Shown: positions 50,801 through 59,771, counted from the first letter of the stretch. The stretch is 64,000 bases of DNA from Marinoscillum furvescens DSM 4134 (GCF_003386095.1 NZ_QREG01000017.1:62001-126000), one strand, 5' to 3'. Translations and numbers: made by a program. The notes: generated from the letters alone by a model not told the origin.

Positions 50801-53543
50801 CAATCTGAAGGCAACTACTACTCGAAACGAAGAGCAAGATTGGCTTAAATCCAACCTGGCCAAATTCACTCAGATGCTGCAAGGGCAAAAAGAGCTTGGA
50901 AAAGTGTCTGAAAAAATTCTCAGCGAGCTGGCTCGGGTGATTTCTGTACAGCACGGGGTTTTTTACATACTCGAAAACAATCAGGAAGTACCAAAATTGA
51001 AGCTACTGGCTTCCTTTGCGGCAGAGAAAAAAGAAAATCTGGTTCAGGAATACCGTCTGGGAGAGGCACTGATAGGTCAGTGTGCACTTGAAAAAGAGCG
51101 TATTATGCTTACCAATGTGCCTTCAAATTATCTGAAAATCAGTTCAGGCCTTGGTAAAGGGCGGCCGGTCAACATCATTGTTTTTCCGATCCTGTTTGAA
51201 GGAGAAGTAAAAGCTGTGTTTGAATTGGCATCATTTTCAGAATTTAGCCAGACTCATCTCAACCTACTGGAGCAACTCACAGTAAGTATTGGTATCGTGC
51301 TCAACACCATAGAGTCCAACACCCGGACTGAAGAACTCCTGGGGCAATCTCAGAAACTGGCTCAGGAACTTAAAATGCAGCAGGAAGAATTGCGCGTGAC
51401 CAATGACGAACTGGAAGAAAAGGCAACCTTACTTGCCAAACAAAAAGAAGAGGTAGAGAAAAAGAATCAGGAAATTGAATTTGCCAAAAAATCTCTGGAG
51501 GAAAAAGCCGCACAGCTTACCATTACCTCGCAGTATAAGTCCGAGTTTTTGGCCAATATGTCGCACGAGCTGCGTACACCACTCAACAGTTTGTTGATGC
51601 TTTCTCAGCAGCTGAAAGAAAACAGTGAAGGCAACCTCAGTGACAAGCAAGTCAACTATTGTGAAATCATTCATTCATCAGGAAGTGAGCTGATCAACCT
51701 GATCAATGACATATTGGACCTTTCCAAGATTGAGTCAGGAGTAGTTACGGTAGACATTGCGCCGATATTTTTCTCTGATATCCTGGACTATCTCAAGAGT
51801 TCTTTTCAGCACATGGCTGATTATAAAGATTTGGAGTTTGAGATCGATGTAGCCAGCGATTTGCCTTCATTTATCGAAACGGATATTCAGAGATTAAAGC
51901 AAATTCTGAAAAACTTACTATCCAATGCCTTCAAGTTTACCGAAAAAGGCTCCATTTCGATCAGCGTATATACTGTGGATGAGCTTTATGGTGAGGCGCT
52001 GGATACCAACCAATTGTATGCTGCTTTTAAGATAAAAGATACAGGTCTGGGAATATCTAAAGACAAGCAGCGCATCATCTTCGAGGCATTTCAACAAGCC
52101 GAAGGATCTACCAGTAGAAAGTATGGAGGTACCGGACTGGGGCTTTCTATCAGTCGTGGACTGGCAAATCTGCTGGGAGGTTTTATTGATCTGGAAAGCG
52201 AACTCAACAAAGGGAGCATCTTTACACTGTATTTACCACTCAAGACACATAGCTACAGCCTCTCCGAAACAGAAGAGCTAATGCCAAAAAATGAAGTGCT
52301 GCTATCGCCGCCTGCAGAGGCAACCAACAGCGAAATAGTGGCACCCTCTGCCGGACAGAGTGCGGTCATTTCTGATGATAGAAAAGACATAGCTACGTCA
52401 GACGATGTGATTTTGCTTATCGACAATGAGGTGCGTACGTCCAAATTGCTCACCGGCGAAGTGCACAGGTACGATGCGAAAATCATTATCAGTGACAATT
52501 CGAAGAACATTACGCATCTGCTCTATGAATTCAAGCCCGTTGCCATTGTCGTCAATTTTGATACTGGAGATCTCATAGGACAGAAAATTCTCAATCAGAT
52601 CAAGACCAACCTGGATTTGAGGCATATTCCTACAGGGATTATCGCCAAGACTTCCGGGCATTTTGATATCAAAAAGTATGGTCACACGTTTATGTCCAGG
52701 ACTTCTGAGGAAGAGGACATAAAGGAAATGATGAAACGACTCATGAGCTACGTGGAAAAGGATACACGAAGGCTGCTGGTTGTTGATGCTGATGATAAAC
52801 GATTTGCACGCTTTAAAGCTGCGCTGAATGATACGGGAGTAAAACTGATCAGAAGTACTCCTGAGGAGTTGAAAGCTATAGATCCCCATGATTTGGATGG
52901 AGCAGTGGTGAGTATGGACCATGCGTCCATTGCAGAGCTCAAAGAGCTAAACCAGAAAAACGCCCATGTGCCGCTTATTGTAAGCTGCTCTAAGCCGCCT
53001 TCGAAAACATCCATGAAAGAACTCACAGAACTAGGGCAGGCAGTAGTGATTGGCAATGGATCTGCAGATCACAGGTTGATCGATCAGTTGGTGCTCAACA
53101 TGCACATCCCTTTTCAAAGCCTCTCCAGTGAAGGTCAGGATATGGTTAGCCGGGTGCATAACTCCAAAGACTTTTTGCAGGACAGAAAGATACTGATCGT
53201 GGATGATGACATCCGCAATATTTTTGCACTCACCTCTATTTTTGAGCAATATCAGAGCAACATCTTTTCTGCAGAAGGAGGTAAGAAGTCATTAAAAGTT
53301 TTACGCAAACATCCAGATATGGATGTGGTGCTGATGGACATCATGATGCCAGATATGGATGGCTATGAAACTATCAGAAAGATCCGAAGGATGGAGGAGT
53401 TCGAGTCGTTGCCCATTATAGCGGTGACAGCAAAAGCGATGCCCGAAGATCGTGAAAAGTGTATCAAGGCTGGGGCGTCAGAGTACATAACCAAGCCTAT
53501 AGACACAGAAGAGTTGATTTCAATTATTAAATACTTTGTATAA
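47826..53543 (+). CDS. Giant hybrid histidine kinase with poly-HAMP array
   Basis: 1905 residues, with no signal peptide or membrane helix, so cytoplasmic. Order: short N-terminus; tandem HAMP domains about 35-1000, including nine 92-residue units each holding two HAMPs ([19 protein letters not shown] type and [19 protein letters not shown] type); GAF-like domain about 1010-1160; coiled coil about 1175-1235; HisKA with His1247 in [12 protein letters not shown]; HATPase with DTGLGIS and [10 protein letters not shown]; two degenerate receiver-like domains about 1515-1780; and a full receiver with Asp1838 in [12 protein letters not shown]. The architecture recalls poly-HAMP group III hybrid kinases of fungi, which sense osmotic stress. 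A receiver-kinase gene follows nine bases later. Confidence 0.95.
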   Translation: MEPKPSQDQSAESQPQDIDEHHREGLSDAELYEKLLHIRNGDFSVRFPVGETGLTGKICDTLNEIVEMNETMCTEVTQARDMIGKRGKFTKKVEIPGAKGSWQTSTDAVNNLISDLVQPFMQIAMVISSVAKGNLSEEMPLSIDGHPLRGEFLRIAKDVNAMVKQLNLFSMEVTRVATEVGTEGKLGGQAKIKGVAGVWKDLTDSVNQMAGNLTAQVRNIAEVTTAVAQGDLSRKITVDVRGEIAQLKDTINTMVDQLNSFGSEVTRVAREVGSEGKLGGQANVPGVAGTWKDLTDSVNQMAGNLTGQVRNIAEVTTAVAKGDLSRKITVDVKGEIAELKNTINTMVDQLNSFASEVTRVALEVGTEGILGGQAKVRGVGGVWKDLTDSVNQMASNLTSQVRNIAEVTTAVAKGDLSRKITVDVKGEIAQLKGTINTMVDQLNSFGSEVTRVAREVGSEGKLGGQADVPGVAGTWKDLTDSVNQMASNLTDQVRNIAEVTTAVAEGDLSKKITVDVEGEIAELKNTINTMVDQLNSFGSEVTRVAREVGSEGKLGGQANVPGVAGTWKDLTDSVNQMAGNLTDQVRNIAEVTTAVAKGDLSRKITVDVEGEIAELKNTINTMVEQLRSFASEVTRVAREVGTDGKLGGQANVPDVGGTWKDLTDSVNQMAGNLTDQVRNIAEVAVAVANGDLSRKITVDVRGEILQLKETINTMVDQLRAFAAEVTRVAREVGTDGKLGGQAFVPGVAGTWKDLTDSVNQMTGNLTDQVRNIAEVTKAVASGDLSKTVTIDVKGEILDLKNTINTMVDQLNSFAYEVTRVAREVGTEGELGGQANVRGVAGTWKDLTDSVNMMASNLTSQVRGIAKVVTAVANGNLRQKLSIEAKGEVASLTETINEMIDTLAVFADQVTTVAREVGAEGKLGGQAHVPGASGIWKDLTQNVNQLAANLTTQVRAIADVASAVTKGDFSGTINVGAKGEVEALKDTINQMIANLKATTTRNEEQDWLKSNLAKFTQMLQGQKELGKVSEKILSELARVISVQHGVFYILENNQEVPKLKLLASFAAEKKENLVQEYRLGEALIGQCALEKERIMLTNVPSNYLKISSGLGKGRPVNIIVFPILFEGEVKAVFELASFSEFSQTHLNLLEQLTVSIGIVLNTIESNTRTEELLGQSQKLAQELKMQQEELRVTNDELEEKATLLAKQKEEVEKKNQEIEFAKKSLEEKAAQLTITSQYKSEFLANMSHELRTPLNSLLMLSQQLKENSEGNLSDKQVNYCEIIHSSGSELINLINDILDLSKIESGVVTVDIAPIFFSDILDYLKSSFQHMADYKDLEFEIDVASDLPSFIETDIQRLKQILKNLLSNAFKFTEKGSISISVYTVDELYGEALDTNQLYAAFKIKDTGLGISKDKQRIIFEAFQQAEGSTSRKYGGTGLGLSISRGLANLLGGFIDLESELNKGSIFTLYLPLKTHSYSLSETEELMPKNEVLLSPPAEATNSEIVAPSAGQSAVISDDRKDIATSDDVILLIDNEVRTSKLLTGEVHRYDAKIIISDNSKNITHLLYEFKPVAIVVNFDTGDLIGQKILNQIKTNLDLRHIPTGIIAKTSGHFDIKKYGHTFMSRTSEEEDIKEMMKRLMSYVEKDTRRLLVVDADDKRFARFKAALNDTGVKLIRSTPEELKAIDPHDLDGAVVSMDHASIAELKELNQKNAHVPLIVSCSKPPSKTSMKELTELGQAVVIGNGSADHRLIDQLVLNMHIPFQSLSSEGQDMVSRVHNSKDFLQDRKILIVDDDIRNIFALTSIFEQYQSNIFSAEGGKKSLKVLRKHPDMDVVLMDIMMPDMDGYETIRKIRRMEEFESLPIIAVTAKAMPEDREKCIKAGASEYITKPIDTEELISIIKYFV
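48333..50810 (+). repeat. Nine tandem 276-base repeats encoding HAMP pairs
   Basis: The codons for WKDLT recur at 48420, 48696, 48972, 49248, 49524, 49800, 50076, 50352 and 50628, exactly 276 bases apart each time, with no insertion or deletion in nine units. Inner units 3-6 are the most alike at the base level; the last two diverge. Exact length conservation keeps the helical phase of the HAMP stack. Confidence 0.97.
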
Positions 53544-53552
53544 GGCTCCGAT

Positions 53553-54797
53553 ATGCCCGTAAAAATATTAATAGTAGACGATCGCGAGGAAAACCACCTT
53601 TCGCTAAAATCGGTGTTTGAGCATACCAACTACACCTTTGTGGATGCTTATTCGGGAGAGGAGGCACTCAAAGTGCTGTTGGAAGATACCCAATTTACCT
53701 TGATCATCATGGATGTAATTATGATCGGGATGGATGGTTTCGAGACGGCTTCCTACATCGTGCAGCGAGAGCGCTTACGCAACATCCCGATTATCTTTCT
53801 CACAGCTCGGGATACTGAAAATCAGATTTTCAGAGCCTTTGACCTGGGTGCTGTCGACTACATCAGCAAGCCTGTAGTGCCAGACCTGTTGAGAGCCAAA
53901 GTAAAAGTATTTGTAGAGCTCAGTAGGAAAAACCTGGAATTGGAACGACAAAAGCACAAACTGAAGTTGATGAACCAGGAGCTCATTACTGAAGTGCAAG
54001 AGCGTAAATCTTCAGAGTTGAAAATCAAACAACTCAATGATCAGCTAAGTAGTCGCTTGCGCGAGCTCGAAGCATTGGATGCATTTTCCTATTCCGTAGC
54101 TCATGACTTTAAAACTCCCCTCAACAACATCGCTATGATTGCACATATCCTCAAACGAAATGCATGTGTTCAAAATGATGAGGAGGCCAGTGACCATGTA
54201 GAGAAAATTGATGGGCAAATTGGGTTGCTCACTAGTCTAGTAGATGATTTGCTGATATTTTCGAGAGATGATGTGGTGATCAAGCGCGAAATGGTGGACA
54301 TGTCCAAAATCGTGAGACAGGTGATAGAAGAGCAAACTTTTGCCTATGGCGGAGCTAAAAACTATCAAATAGAAGTGAGCGATCTCCCGGAGGTATACTG
54401 CAATCCTGGTCTGATCAAGCAAGTTTGGTCAAACCTGCTTTCCAATGCTTTTAAATATAGTAGCCATCGGGAAAGACCCGAAATTGCGATCACACATGAA
54501 GAGGAGGAAGAGCTAGCGATTTTTTCGGTTACCGATAATGGTGTTGGGTTTGGAGAAGAAGAGTCTCACAATTTGTTTAAAGTATTTAAGCGGCTCGATT
54601 CCGCTAGTGGATTTGAGGGTACAGGTGTAGGACTGGTGCTGGTAAAGCGAATTATCGAAAAGCATGGTGGAGAAATCTGGGCAGAATCCCAACCGAATGT
54701 TGCCACCAGGTTTACTTTTTGCCTGTGCCAGCAAACCAATGGAGTTTCTACCATGCAGACTAAGTCCACAGAAAGTATAAACCGGCGTTATAATTAA
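53553..54797 (+). CDS. Receiver-histidine kinase protein (reverse hybrid)
   Basis: 414 residues, soluble. Receiver domain 1-125 with acidic VDDREENH, phospho-acceptor Asp54 in IIMDVIMIGMDG and Lys in YISKPV; a coiled coil about 128-170; HisKA with His184 in YSVAHDFKTPLNN; HATPase with LLSNAFKYSS, DNGVGF and GTGVGLVLVKRI. A receiver ahead of the kinase suggests that phosphate arriving from a partner controls the kinase. The partner is most likely the giant hybrid kinase encoded nine bases upstream, whose terminal receiver resembles this one. It ends at a hairpin. Confidence 0.94.
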   Translation: MPVKILIVDDREENHLSLKSVFEHTNYTFVDAYSGEEALKVLLEDTQFTLIIMDVIMIGMDGFETASYIVQRERLRNIPIIFLTARDTENQIFRAFDLGAVDYISKPVVPDLLRAKVKVFVELSRKNLELERQKHKLKLMNQELITEVQERKSSELKIKQLNDQLSSRLRELEALDAFSYSVAHDFKTPLNNIAMIAHILKRNACVQNDEEASDHVEKIDGQIGLLTSLVDDLLIFSRDDVVIKREMVDMSKIVRQVIEEQTFAYGGAKNYQIEVSDLPEVYCNPGLIKQVWSNLLSNAFKYSSHRERPEIAITHEEEEELAIFSVTDNGVGFGEEESHNLFKVFKRLDSASGFEGTGVGLVLVKRIIEKHGGEIWAESQPNVATRFTFCLCQQTNGVSTMQTKSTESINRRYN

Positions 54798-54813
54798 TAG
54801 CGGGTATGCCTAA

Positions 54814-54845
54814 AAACCTGTCAAGACATCAGTCTTGACAGGTTT
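54814..54845. terminator. Bidirectional hairpin terminator
   Basis: AAACCTGTCAAGAC, loop ATCA, GTCTTGACAGGTTT. The minus strand gives GGTTTTTAGG after the stem, the plus strand GGTTTAAAAA. It separates the convergent receiver-kinase and beta-helix genes and favours the minus transcript. Confidence 0.8.
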
Positions 54846-54866
54846 AAAAATAGGGAACGAGATGTT

Positions 54867-56309
54867 TTAGTAACCTTCCTGAGCACCTATGTCAAAAGCA
54901 CCACCATCTGGTCTGCCCCGGCCGTAGATGTCATCCAATATGCCAAAGGAACTAAGGTCTGCACCCGCATCTACTACACTGCCAAGTCCCAATATGTCTT
55001 CTACGCTTTTTACCAACCCATAGATTGATAAGTTCGGAACGTCATTGGTAAACACATTATTAGAAGCTTCCAGCTCAGCACCATTTTTCGTAAGTGTTCC
55101 GGCATTTGCTACCAGATTGTTGACAAATCGTTTGGGGCCACCATCGTTGTTGTAAAACACAAATCCATATTTCTGCGAATTGATCACGGAATTGTTCATG
55201 ATGTTGAAATAACCCTCTTTGAGGCGCTTTACATATTTGCCATGACTAGCGTAGATGCCGTGTTCACCGGAGTTGTAGAAGATATTATTATAGATATCCA
55301 GGTTTCCAATGCCTTGAATCTGGCATCCATTGCCAGTTCCGGTATCTACCAGGTTGTTGTAAAACTTTCCAGTGGTGCCTTCACCTATGAATAGTCCTTC
55401 ATTGTGTGCAGAGTGATTTTTTGTGCCGTAGTTTCGTATCACGTTGTTGTACACGCGCACATTTTGATTGGCATTTTTTATCTGAATACCATCATAGCCT
55501 ACATTTTCGATCAGGTTGTTGTAGATCTTTACCCCTCTGATGGAGTGACTGTAGGTTATAGCGGGGCATTTGCTTTCTTTTCTGCCGGTATAAAACCCAT
55601 GGCCCATGTAGATGCCTTCTCCACCTGTGTCGTGGATATAGTTGTCGTGGATGCTAATGTCTCGCATAACCCAGGCTTGGCGGGTGTGGTCAGTAAATAA
55701 CTCACAGTCCTGATAGGGGCTGGTCTTCACGCCTATGCCTGCAAAGCCTGCACGGTCTCCTTTGCCTTCAGGTGTACTGCCTGCTACTTCTATTCGTGCC
55801 ATTTCTACATCTGTAGTGAAGCGTTCCATGGTCACATAAAACCCCTTTTCAGTAGTCACACGGATGCCGTATTGATCGTCTGTGCCATCTCCGATGAGTT
55901 TAAAATCCTTACTGTTTTCAAATTTTAAGCCGAATGATGCGTCGGAGTATATCTTGGCTATTCCTCCACAGTTTCTAATGATCACAGGGTTGTTTCGGGT
56001 ACCTACGATGTTGCGAAACACCAATCGATTGTAGTCTACAGATGCATCCAAACAGATGATATCTCCTGGCTGGATGTTGAGCTGCGTGCCGTCGGTTACA
56101 TAGTTGTTTACTACATGATCACAGTCCGCGCATGTAGTTGAGGTGGAGGGGGAGTATGAAGCGCTTTCGGTATTAGGACTTGCTTCGGTGGAGATTTCCT
56201 GCTCGTTGGCCATGTCACATTGCGTGAAAAGAAACGGGAGGGTGAGAATAAGCGAACATATCAGAGTTGTTACGTTGCGTTGCTGTCCATTGCTGTTGTT
56301 CTTTTTCAT
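54867..56309 (-). CDS. Right-handed parallel beta-helix lipoprotein
   Basis: 480 residues. Lipoprotein signal ending LFTQC (Cys about residue 31), then a Ser/Thr/Glu-rich linker (about 32-60), then a CxxCDH motif (CADCDHVVNNYV), then a pectate-lyase/NosD-like parallel beta-helix with repeated Asn-rich coils (IHDNYIHDTGGEGIYMGHGF, VRVYNNVIRNYG, LDIYNNIFYNSGEHGIY). Such folds bind or cleave polysaccharide; a catalytic site cannot be named by eye. The ladder Gly-Asn-Gly in GTGNGCQIQG is strongly conserved with the next gene. It faces away from the kinases and sits within the polysaccharide region. Confidence 0.9.
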   Translation of the reverse strand: MKKNNSNGQQRNVTTLICSLILTLPFLFTQCDMANEQEISTEASPNTESASYSPSTSTTCADCDHVVNNYVTDGTQLNIQPGDIICLDASVDYNRLVFRNIVGTRNNPVIIRNCGGIAKIYSDASFGLKFENSKDFKLIGDGTDDQYGIRVTTEKGFYVTMERFTTDVEMARIEVAGSTPEGKGDRAGFAGIGVKTSPYQDCELFTDHTRQAWVMRDISIHDNYIHDTGGEGIYMGHGFYTGRKESKCPAITYSHSIRGVKIYNNLIENVGYDGIQIKNANQNVRVYNNVIRNYGTKNHSAHNEGLFIGEGTTGKFYNNLVDTGTGNGCQIQGIGNLDIYNNIFYNSGEHGIYASHGKYVKRLKEGYFNIMNNSVINSQKYGFVFYNNDGGPKRFVNNLVANAGTLTKNGAELEASNNVFTNDVPNLSIYGLVKSVEDILGLGSVVDAGADLSSFGILDDIYGRGRPDGGAFDIGAQEGY

Positions 56310-56398
56310 TTTCTGTCTGGTTGTTAAAAACTTCTATAAAAGCTGTGGTAGATCTTGCACATTACTTGTGGAAAATACTACTACACTGACTTTTGTCG

Positions 56399-56406
56399 CA
56401 AAGCTA
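56399..56406 (-). promoter_or_regulatory. -7 promoter box for the beta-helix lipoprotein gene
   Basis: The minus strand reads TAGCTTTG, a full TAnnTTTG match 89 bases before the ATG, giving a leader of about 80 bases. The same octamer precedes the stand-alone receiver gene at 59625-59632. Confidence 0.5.
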
Positions 56407-56578
56407 ACGCAGATGTTGTGTGAAAAAGTGCCTGTTGATTCTTAGGGGGTCGTGTGAAGGGTTAGGTTTTGGGGTTGTAAAAGGTTATAAGTATCAGAAA
56501 AACAGACAGATATAAGATTTTTGTGAGTGGTGATAAAGTTGAAAAATTGGGTGTTTTGCCTAGAGTAGAGTGGTGAGT

Positions 56579-56653
56579 GTATGTAGTTGAAATGACTACA
56601 AATTGTCATAAAAAAAACTACATACTAGAGTTACGCACTACAAAAGCTGTAGT
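56579..56653. promoter_or_regulatory. Cluster of ACTACA motifs and nested inverted repeats
   Basis: ACTACA occurs at 56595, 56617 and 56637, and its complement TGTAGT at 56582 and 56648: five sites in 72 bases. GTATGTAGTT (56579-56588) pairs perfectly with AACTACATAC (56616-56625), with ATGAC/GTCAT (56592-56596, 56605-56609) nested inside; ACTACA/TGTAGT (56637-56653) makes a further hairpin. It could be a multi-site operator or a structured RNA, in the 478-base gap between the two beta-helix genes. The rest of that gap, 56407-56578, is AT-rich and shows nothing clear. Confidence 0.5.
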
Positions 56654-56694
56654 AGTTAGTATGACAGAGAAAGAAAATTGGAACAATTGGATTC

Positions 56695-56732
56695 AAAAAA
56701 AATAGGCCCATCGCTTACAAGTACGACGGGCC
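56695..56732 (-). terminator. Rho-independent terminator of the second beta-helix gene
   Basis: On the minus strand GGCCCGTCG pairs with CGATGGGCC (one G-U pair), closing a ten-base loop, and the following bases run TATTTTTTTT. It lies 55 bases past the stop of the gene at 56788. Confidence 0.85.
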
Positions 56733-56787
56733 CACACGGCATCAACGAAATTCTGAAGAGGGAAATTGAGAACGATGCGCGTGAATT

Positions 56788-58056
56788 TTAGGGAGAAAGT
56801 TGATTGTTGCTGAGTAAGTATTTTTGCACGCGTTCCACGATCTGGTGATTGCTGATGCCTGTGCCTTTCAGCTGAATGATTTCAGAAGATGCCAATGCCA
56901 GGTTTGTAGACAAGGTATTGTCTTCAAAGGAGGCTTCACACCCTTCTTTGGTGGGTTTCTTGCTTAAAATCAGGTTTTGAGACACGCGCTTTTCACCACC
57001 TTTTTCATTATAGAGCACCAGGCCCGCATTATGGGCCATGAGTATGGTGTTGTTATGAATGTCAAAAGCCCCATCAGGTAATCGTACAACATATTTGCCA
57101 TGAGTGGCATAAATGCCATGTTCACCAGCATTTAAAAACAGGTTGTTGTGCAATTCAATATTTCCAAGTCCCTGAATCTGGCAGCCATTGCCTGTTCCCG
57201 TGTCGATGATGTTGCCATAAAACTCGCCCGTGGTGCCTTCACCAATAAATAGCCCTTCATTGTGGGCTTTTTTGTTTTTTGTGCCGTAGTTGAGAATGGT
57301 GTTTTTAAACACCTTTACATCCCTGTCTGCATTTTTGATTTGAATACCATCGTAGCCTACGTTGGCTATTTTGTTGTGATGGATCCTTACTCCCCGAATG
57401 CTGTGCGAATAGCGCTTTCTGGAATCCTTGCATTTTGGTTCGGGCCTGCCTTTATAGAAGCCATGGCCAATATATAAGCCTTCTCCACCAATGTCATGAA
57501 TGTAGTTGTCATGTATGTGGATGTTTTTCATGACCCAATCCTCCCGGTTTGGATCCAAAAACCGAGTACAATCCTCGTAAGGACTTGTTTTGGCAGCTAT
57601 GCCTGCAAAACCTGCACCGGCGCCTTTTCCATTGGGGTTGGTTCCACGTATTTCGATGTTTTCTATTTCAAAATCAGAGGTAAAGCTTTCCATGGTGAGG
57701 TAAAACCCCTTTTGGGTAGTGATGACTATCCCATATTCATGAGTGTCACTTCCCGTGCCAGACAGCTTGATGTGTTGGCTGTTTTGAAACTTCATGCCAA
57801 AGGCATTCTGAGCATAAATACGTGTTTGACCGTTACAGTTTTGAATAGTAATAGGCTGCTCACTAGTTCCTTGGAGATTTTTGAGGGTAATGCGTTTGTA
57901 TCGTCTGGGTGCCAGGCAGATAACATCGCCTGGTTGTACATTCTGTTTGCTACCATCAAACACATTGGAAGAAATGAGGTGATCGCATTCGGTGCATGGT
58001 AGTGCCTCCGCAGGAGTCAGCAATGTAGAAGCGATTAGTATAAAAAGAGAGATCAT
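56788..58056 (-). CDS. Secreted parallel beta-helix protein, paralogue of its neighbour
   Basis: 422 residues. Signal peptide ending PAEAL, directly followed by CTECDHLISSNV, the same CxxCDH motif as in the neighbour but without the lipid anchor and linker. The beta-helix shares most coils with the 54867-56309 product: DGIQIKNADRDVKVF, GTKNKKAHNEGLFIGEGTTG, GTGNGCQIQGLGN and GEHGIYATHGKYV. It lacks the C-terminal Gly/Asp-rich segment seen in the neighbour. The pair is therefore one anchored and one released form of the same fold. It lies just upstream of the sugar transferase on the opposite side of a hairpin. Confidence 0.9.
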   Translation of the reverse strand: MISLFILIASTLLTPAEALPCTECDHLISSNVFDGSKQNVQPGDVICLAPRRYKRITLKNLQGTSEQPITIQNCNGQTRIYAQNAFGMKFQNSQHIKLSGTGSDTHEYGIVITTQKGFYLTMESFTSDFEIENIEIRGTNPNGKGAGAGFAGIAAKTSPYEDCTRFLDPNREDWVMKNIHIHDNYIHDIGGEGLYIGHGFYKGRPEPKCKDSRKRYSHSIRGVRIHHNKIANVGYDGIQIKNADRDVKVFKNTILNYGTKNKKAHNEGLFIGEGTTGEFYGNIIDTGTGNGCQIQGLGNIELHNNLFLNAGEHGIYATHGKYVVRLPDGAFDIHNNTILMAHNAGLVLYNEKGGEKRVSQNLILSKKPTKEGCEASFEDNTLSTNLALASSEIIQLKGTGISNHQIVERVQKYLLSNNQLSP

Positions 58057-58094
58057 TCCATTTGATTTTATATAGTAAAAGAAAGAAAGAGGCC

Positions 58095-58134
58095 GGCCCG
58101 AAGGGGGGAGAGTGAGGGAGTATGCCTTCGGGCC
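58095..58134 (-). terminator. Hairpin between sugar transferase and beta-helix genes
   Basis: GGCCCGAAGG at 58095-58104 pairs perfectly with CCTTCGGGCC at 58125-58134. The minus strand continues GGCCTCTTTCTTTC, pyrimidine-rich but not a clean T tract, so it may be a weak terminator or a leader element that lets part of the transcript read through. Confidence 0.55.
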
Positions 58135-58141
58135 GTGTGGG

Positions 58142-59182
58142 TCAAACTGCCTCTTTCTGAAGCATAGCTGGTATTGTGTTGATCAGCAATCGCATGTCAT
58201 AGATCATAGAATGCTTTCGAGCATACTCGATATCCAGATTGATGCGTTCTTCATCACTCATATCGTCTTTGCCCCGTTTGGTGACCTGCCATAGTCCGGT
58301 CACACCTGCCGGAGCCAGAAATCGCTTGGCCACCTCATCCTGCGTTAGCTGTTCGGCTTCATACAGCGGTAGTGGTCGGTTGCCCACGATAGACATGTCA
58401 CCTTTGAGTACATTAATGAGCTGTGGCACTTCATCCAGACTCGTCTTGCGCAAAAAACGACCAAATGGGGTGACTCGTGGGTCGTTTTTGATCTTGATAA
58501 AAATGCCATCACCATACTGGTTGTGAGTGGAAAGTTGCTGCAGACGGGCATCAGCATCCTGGTACATAGATCTGAATTTGATGAAAGGAAACACGTTGTA
58601 GTTATGACCTGCACGTCTGGAGACATAGAAGATGGGTCCTCTGGACTCTAGCTTGATGATAAGCGCAATCAATAAGAGGAGAGGAGAAAGCACGATCAGC
58701 GCACTGGCCGCTACCAGGATGTCAAACATGCGCTTTGCGGGTGGGATTTTCACCCCTGCAGGTTCTTCGACAGGTTCTTCTTCGGTGTCTTTGTATTCTT
58801 TCATTTTTTGAATCATATCGAATTTCCGCTCCAGGTTGTCGCTTAGTTTACCGAAGTGGTAGTCATCAAACTGGTATGTGGTGGCTACTTCTCTGGCCTC
58901 AGCATCTTCCTCCACACTGTAGAGCACTATCGGCAGAGCGAGATTGTCGGCCTTGTCTTTAATCTCACCAAATTTGGCATGCTCTTCCAGCCCTGAGCGG
59001 TATAAAACCGTAATGGCTGTTGGTTCCATTTTTTCAAGTGCTTTGGGCGCTGCTGCGATATCTATACACGTAAAATCCATGCCTTTGAGGTGAAATTCAC
59101 TTTTGATGTGAACTTCGTGACCTACTACCCACATCACATTGTGGGGGTGTTGAGGAGAGTTTTGCTGGTTGTGATTATACAT
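58142..59182 (-). CDS. Initiating phosphoglycosyltransferase with N-terminal receiver-like domain
   Basis: 346 residues. The C-terminal part (about 145-346) is a WcaJ/WbaP-type bacterial sugar transferase that moves a sugar phosphate to undecaprenyl phosphate, starting a polysaccharide repeat: one re-entrant helix (about 155-178), [15 protein letters not shown], the catalytic Asp-Glu pair in [19 protein letters not shown], and GNRPLPLYE. The usual four-helix or NTP-binding N-terminus is replaced by a soluble domain (about 15-125) with receiver-like alternation of strands and helices but no phospho-acceptor Asp at the expected place (ITVLYRSG). It overlaps the stand-alone receiver gene by eight bases. 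Confidence 0.93.
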   Translation of the reverse strand: MYNHNQQNSPQHPHNVMWVVGHEVHIKSEFHLKGMDFTCIDIAAAPKALEKMEPTAITVLYRSGLEEHAKFGEIKDKADNLALPIVLYSVEEDAEAREVATTYQFDDYHFGKLSDNLERKFDMIQKMKEYKDTEEEPVEEPAGVKIPPAKRMFDILVAASALIVLSPLLLLIALIIKLESRGPIFYVSRRAGHNYNVFPFIKFRSMYQDADARLQQLSTHNQYGDGIFIKIKNDPRVTPFGRFLRKTSLDEVPQLINVLKGDMSIVGNRPLPLYEAEQLTQDEVAKRFLAPAGVTGLWQVTKRGKDDMSDEERINLDIEYARKHSMIYDMRLLINTIPAMLQKEAV

Positions 59183-59564
59183 GATTTGCTTGGTTTAAGG
59201 TTTGATCAATAGTTTCCAGAAGTTCTTCCGGGTTAAACGGCTTAGCAACGATGCGCTCGATGTTCCAGATCTGGGCGTGTTCTTCCAGGTCAGGATCTGA
59301 ACTGCCCGTAAGCACCACTATAGGGATGTCTCGAAACAGCCCGCTGGTGCGCAGGTTTTCAGTAAGCTCCATACCATTGACGAATGGCATTTTAAAATCC
59401 GTAAGGATAAGGTTTGGGAAATTGCCGGCACTAAGCCAGTCCCAGGCGTCCATAGAATTATGAACAGCATGTACCTGATAGACAGGCTCCAGGTAAGTAG
59501 TGAGTAGTGCACACAGCGCTGTGTCATCTTCTACTATCAAAATGGTGTTTTTTGCGCCTTCCAT
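59175..59564 (-). CDS. Stand-alone response regulator linked to the sugar transferase
   Basis: 129 residues from ATG 59564, since MEGAKNTILIVEDD is the normal receiver start; an upstream in-frame start at 59651 would lie before the likely transcript. Acidic VEDDTALC, phospho-acceptor Asp56 in LILTDFKMPFVNG, Thr/Ser VVLTGSSD, Lys in AKPFNPEEL: all active-site residues are present. There is no output domain. The eight-base overlap with the phosphoglycosyltransferase implies coupled translation and probable physical contact with its receiver-like domain. Confidence 0.92.
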   Translation of the reverse strand: MEGAKNTILIVEDDTALCALLTTYLEPVYQVHAVHNSMDAWDWLSAGNFPNLILTDFKMPFVNGMELTENLRTSGLFRDIPIVVLTGSSDPDLEEHAQIWNIERIVAKPFNPEELLETIDQTLNQANHV

Positions 59565-59624
59565 GGTTGTGATCTTCGTTGGGTTTAGAGGTATTGGCTT
59601 ATCGTTTTTCTGATGATGACGATT

Positions 59625-59632
59625 CAAAGCTA
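59625..59632 (-). promoter_or_regulatory. -7 promoter box for the receiver-sugar transferase operon
   Basis: The minus strand reads TAGCTTTG, a full TAnnTTTG match 60 bases upstream of ATG 59564 and identical to the box of the beta-helix lipoprotein gene. It favours the shorter start. Confidence 0.45.
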
Positions 59633-59742
59633 AGGCGCTCTTGTACACCATTGAATGATGCAGTGGTTACATAAGAATTACCCTACACCTTACACTTCAA
59701 TTACAAGATAAAATCAATGATTATCAAGCCATTAGCGCATTC

Positions 59743-59766
59743 TATATTTGGGTCATAACAAAGGAG
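59743..59766 (+). promoter_or_regulatory. -7 box and strong ribosome site of the co-polymerase gene
   Basis: TATATTTG at 59743-59750 is a full -7 match, and AAGGAG at 59761-59766 lies five bases before ATG 59772. A perfect Shine-Dalgarno is unusual in this window and fixes the start over the in-frame codon at 59748. Confidence 0.65.
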
Positions 59767-59771
59767 AAACT

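Noticed and set aside
48333-50810. CRISPR array or satellite DNA
   Set aside because: The periodic units are coding, 276 bases long and in frame through a kinase gene, with no spacers.
56592-56705. 37-codon plus-strand frame in the gap between beta-helix genes
   Set aside because: It overlaps the ACTACA cluster and the terminator A tract, has polar composition and no ribosome site; the inverted repeats explain the sequence better.
46279-59695. Nine-base GTGTAAGGT shared by the gaps before the GT2 gene and the receiver gene
   Set aside because: One shared nine-base word between two gaps of about 200 bases is not far from chance, and its positions relative to the starts differ.
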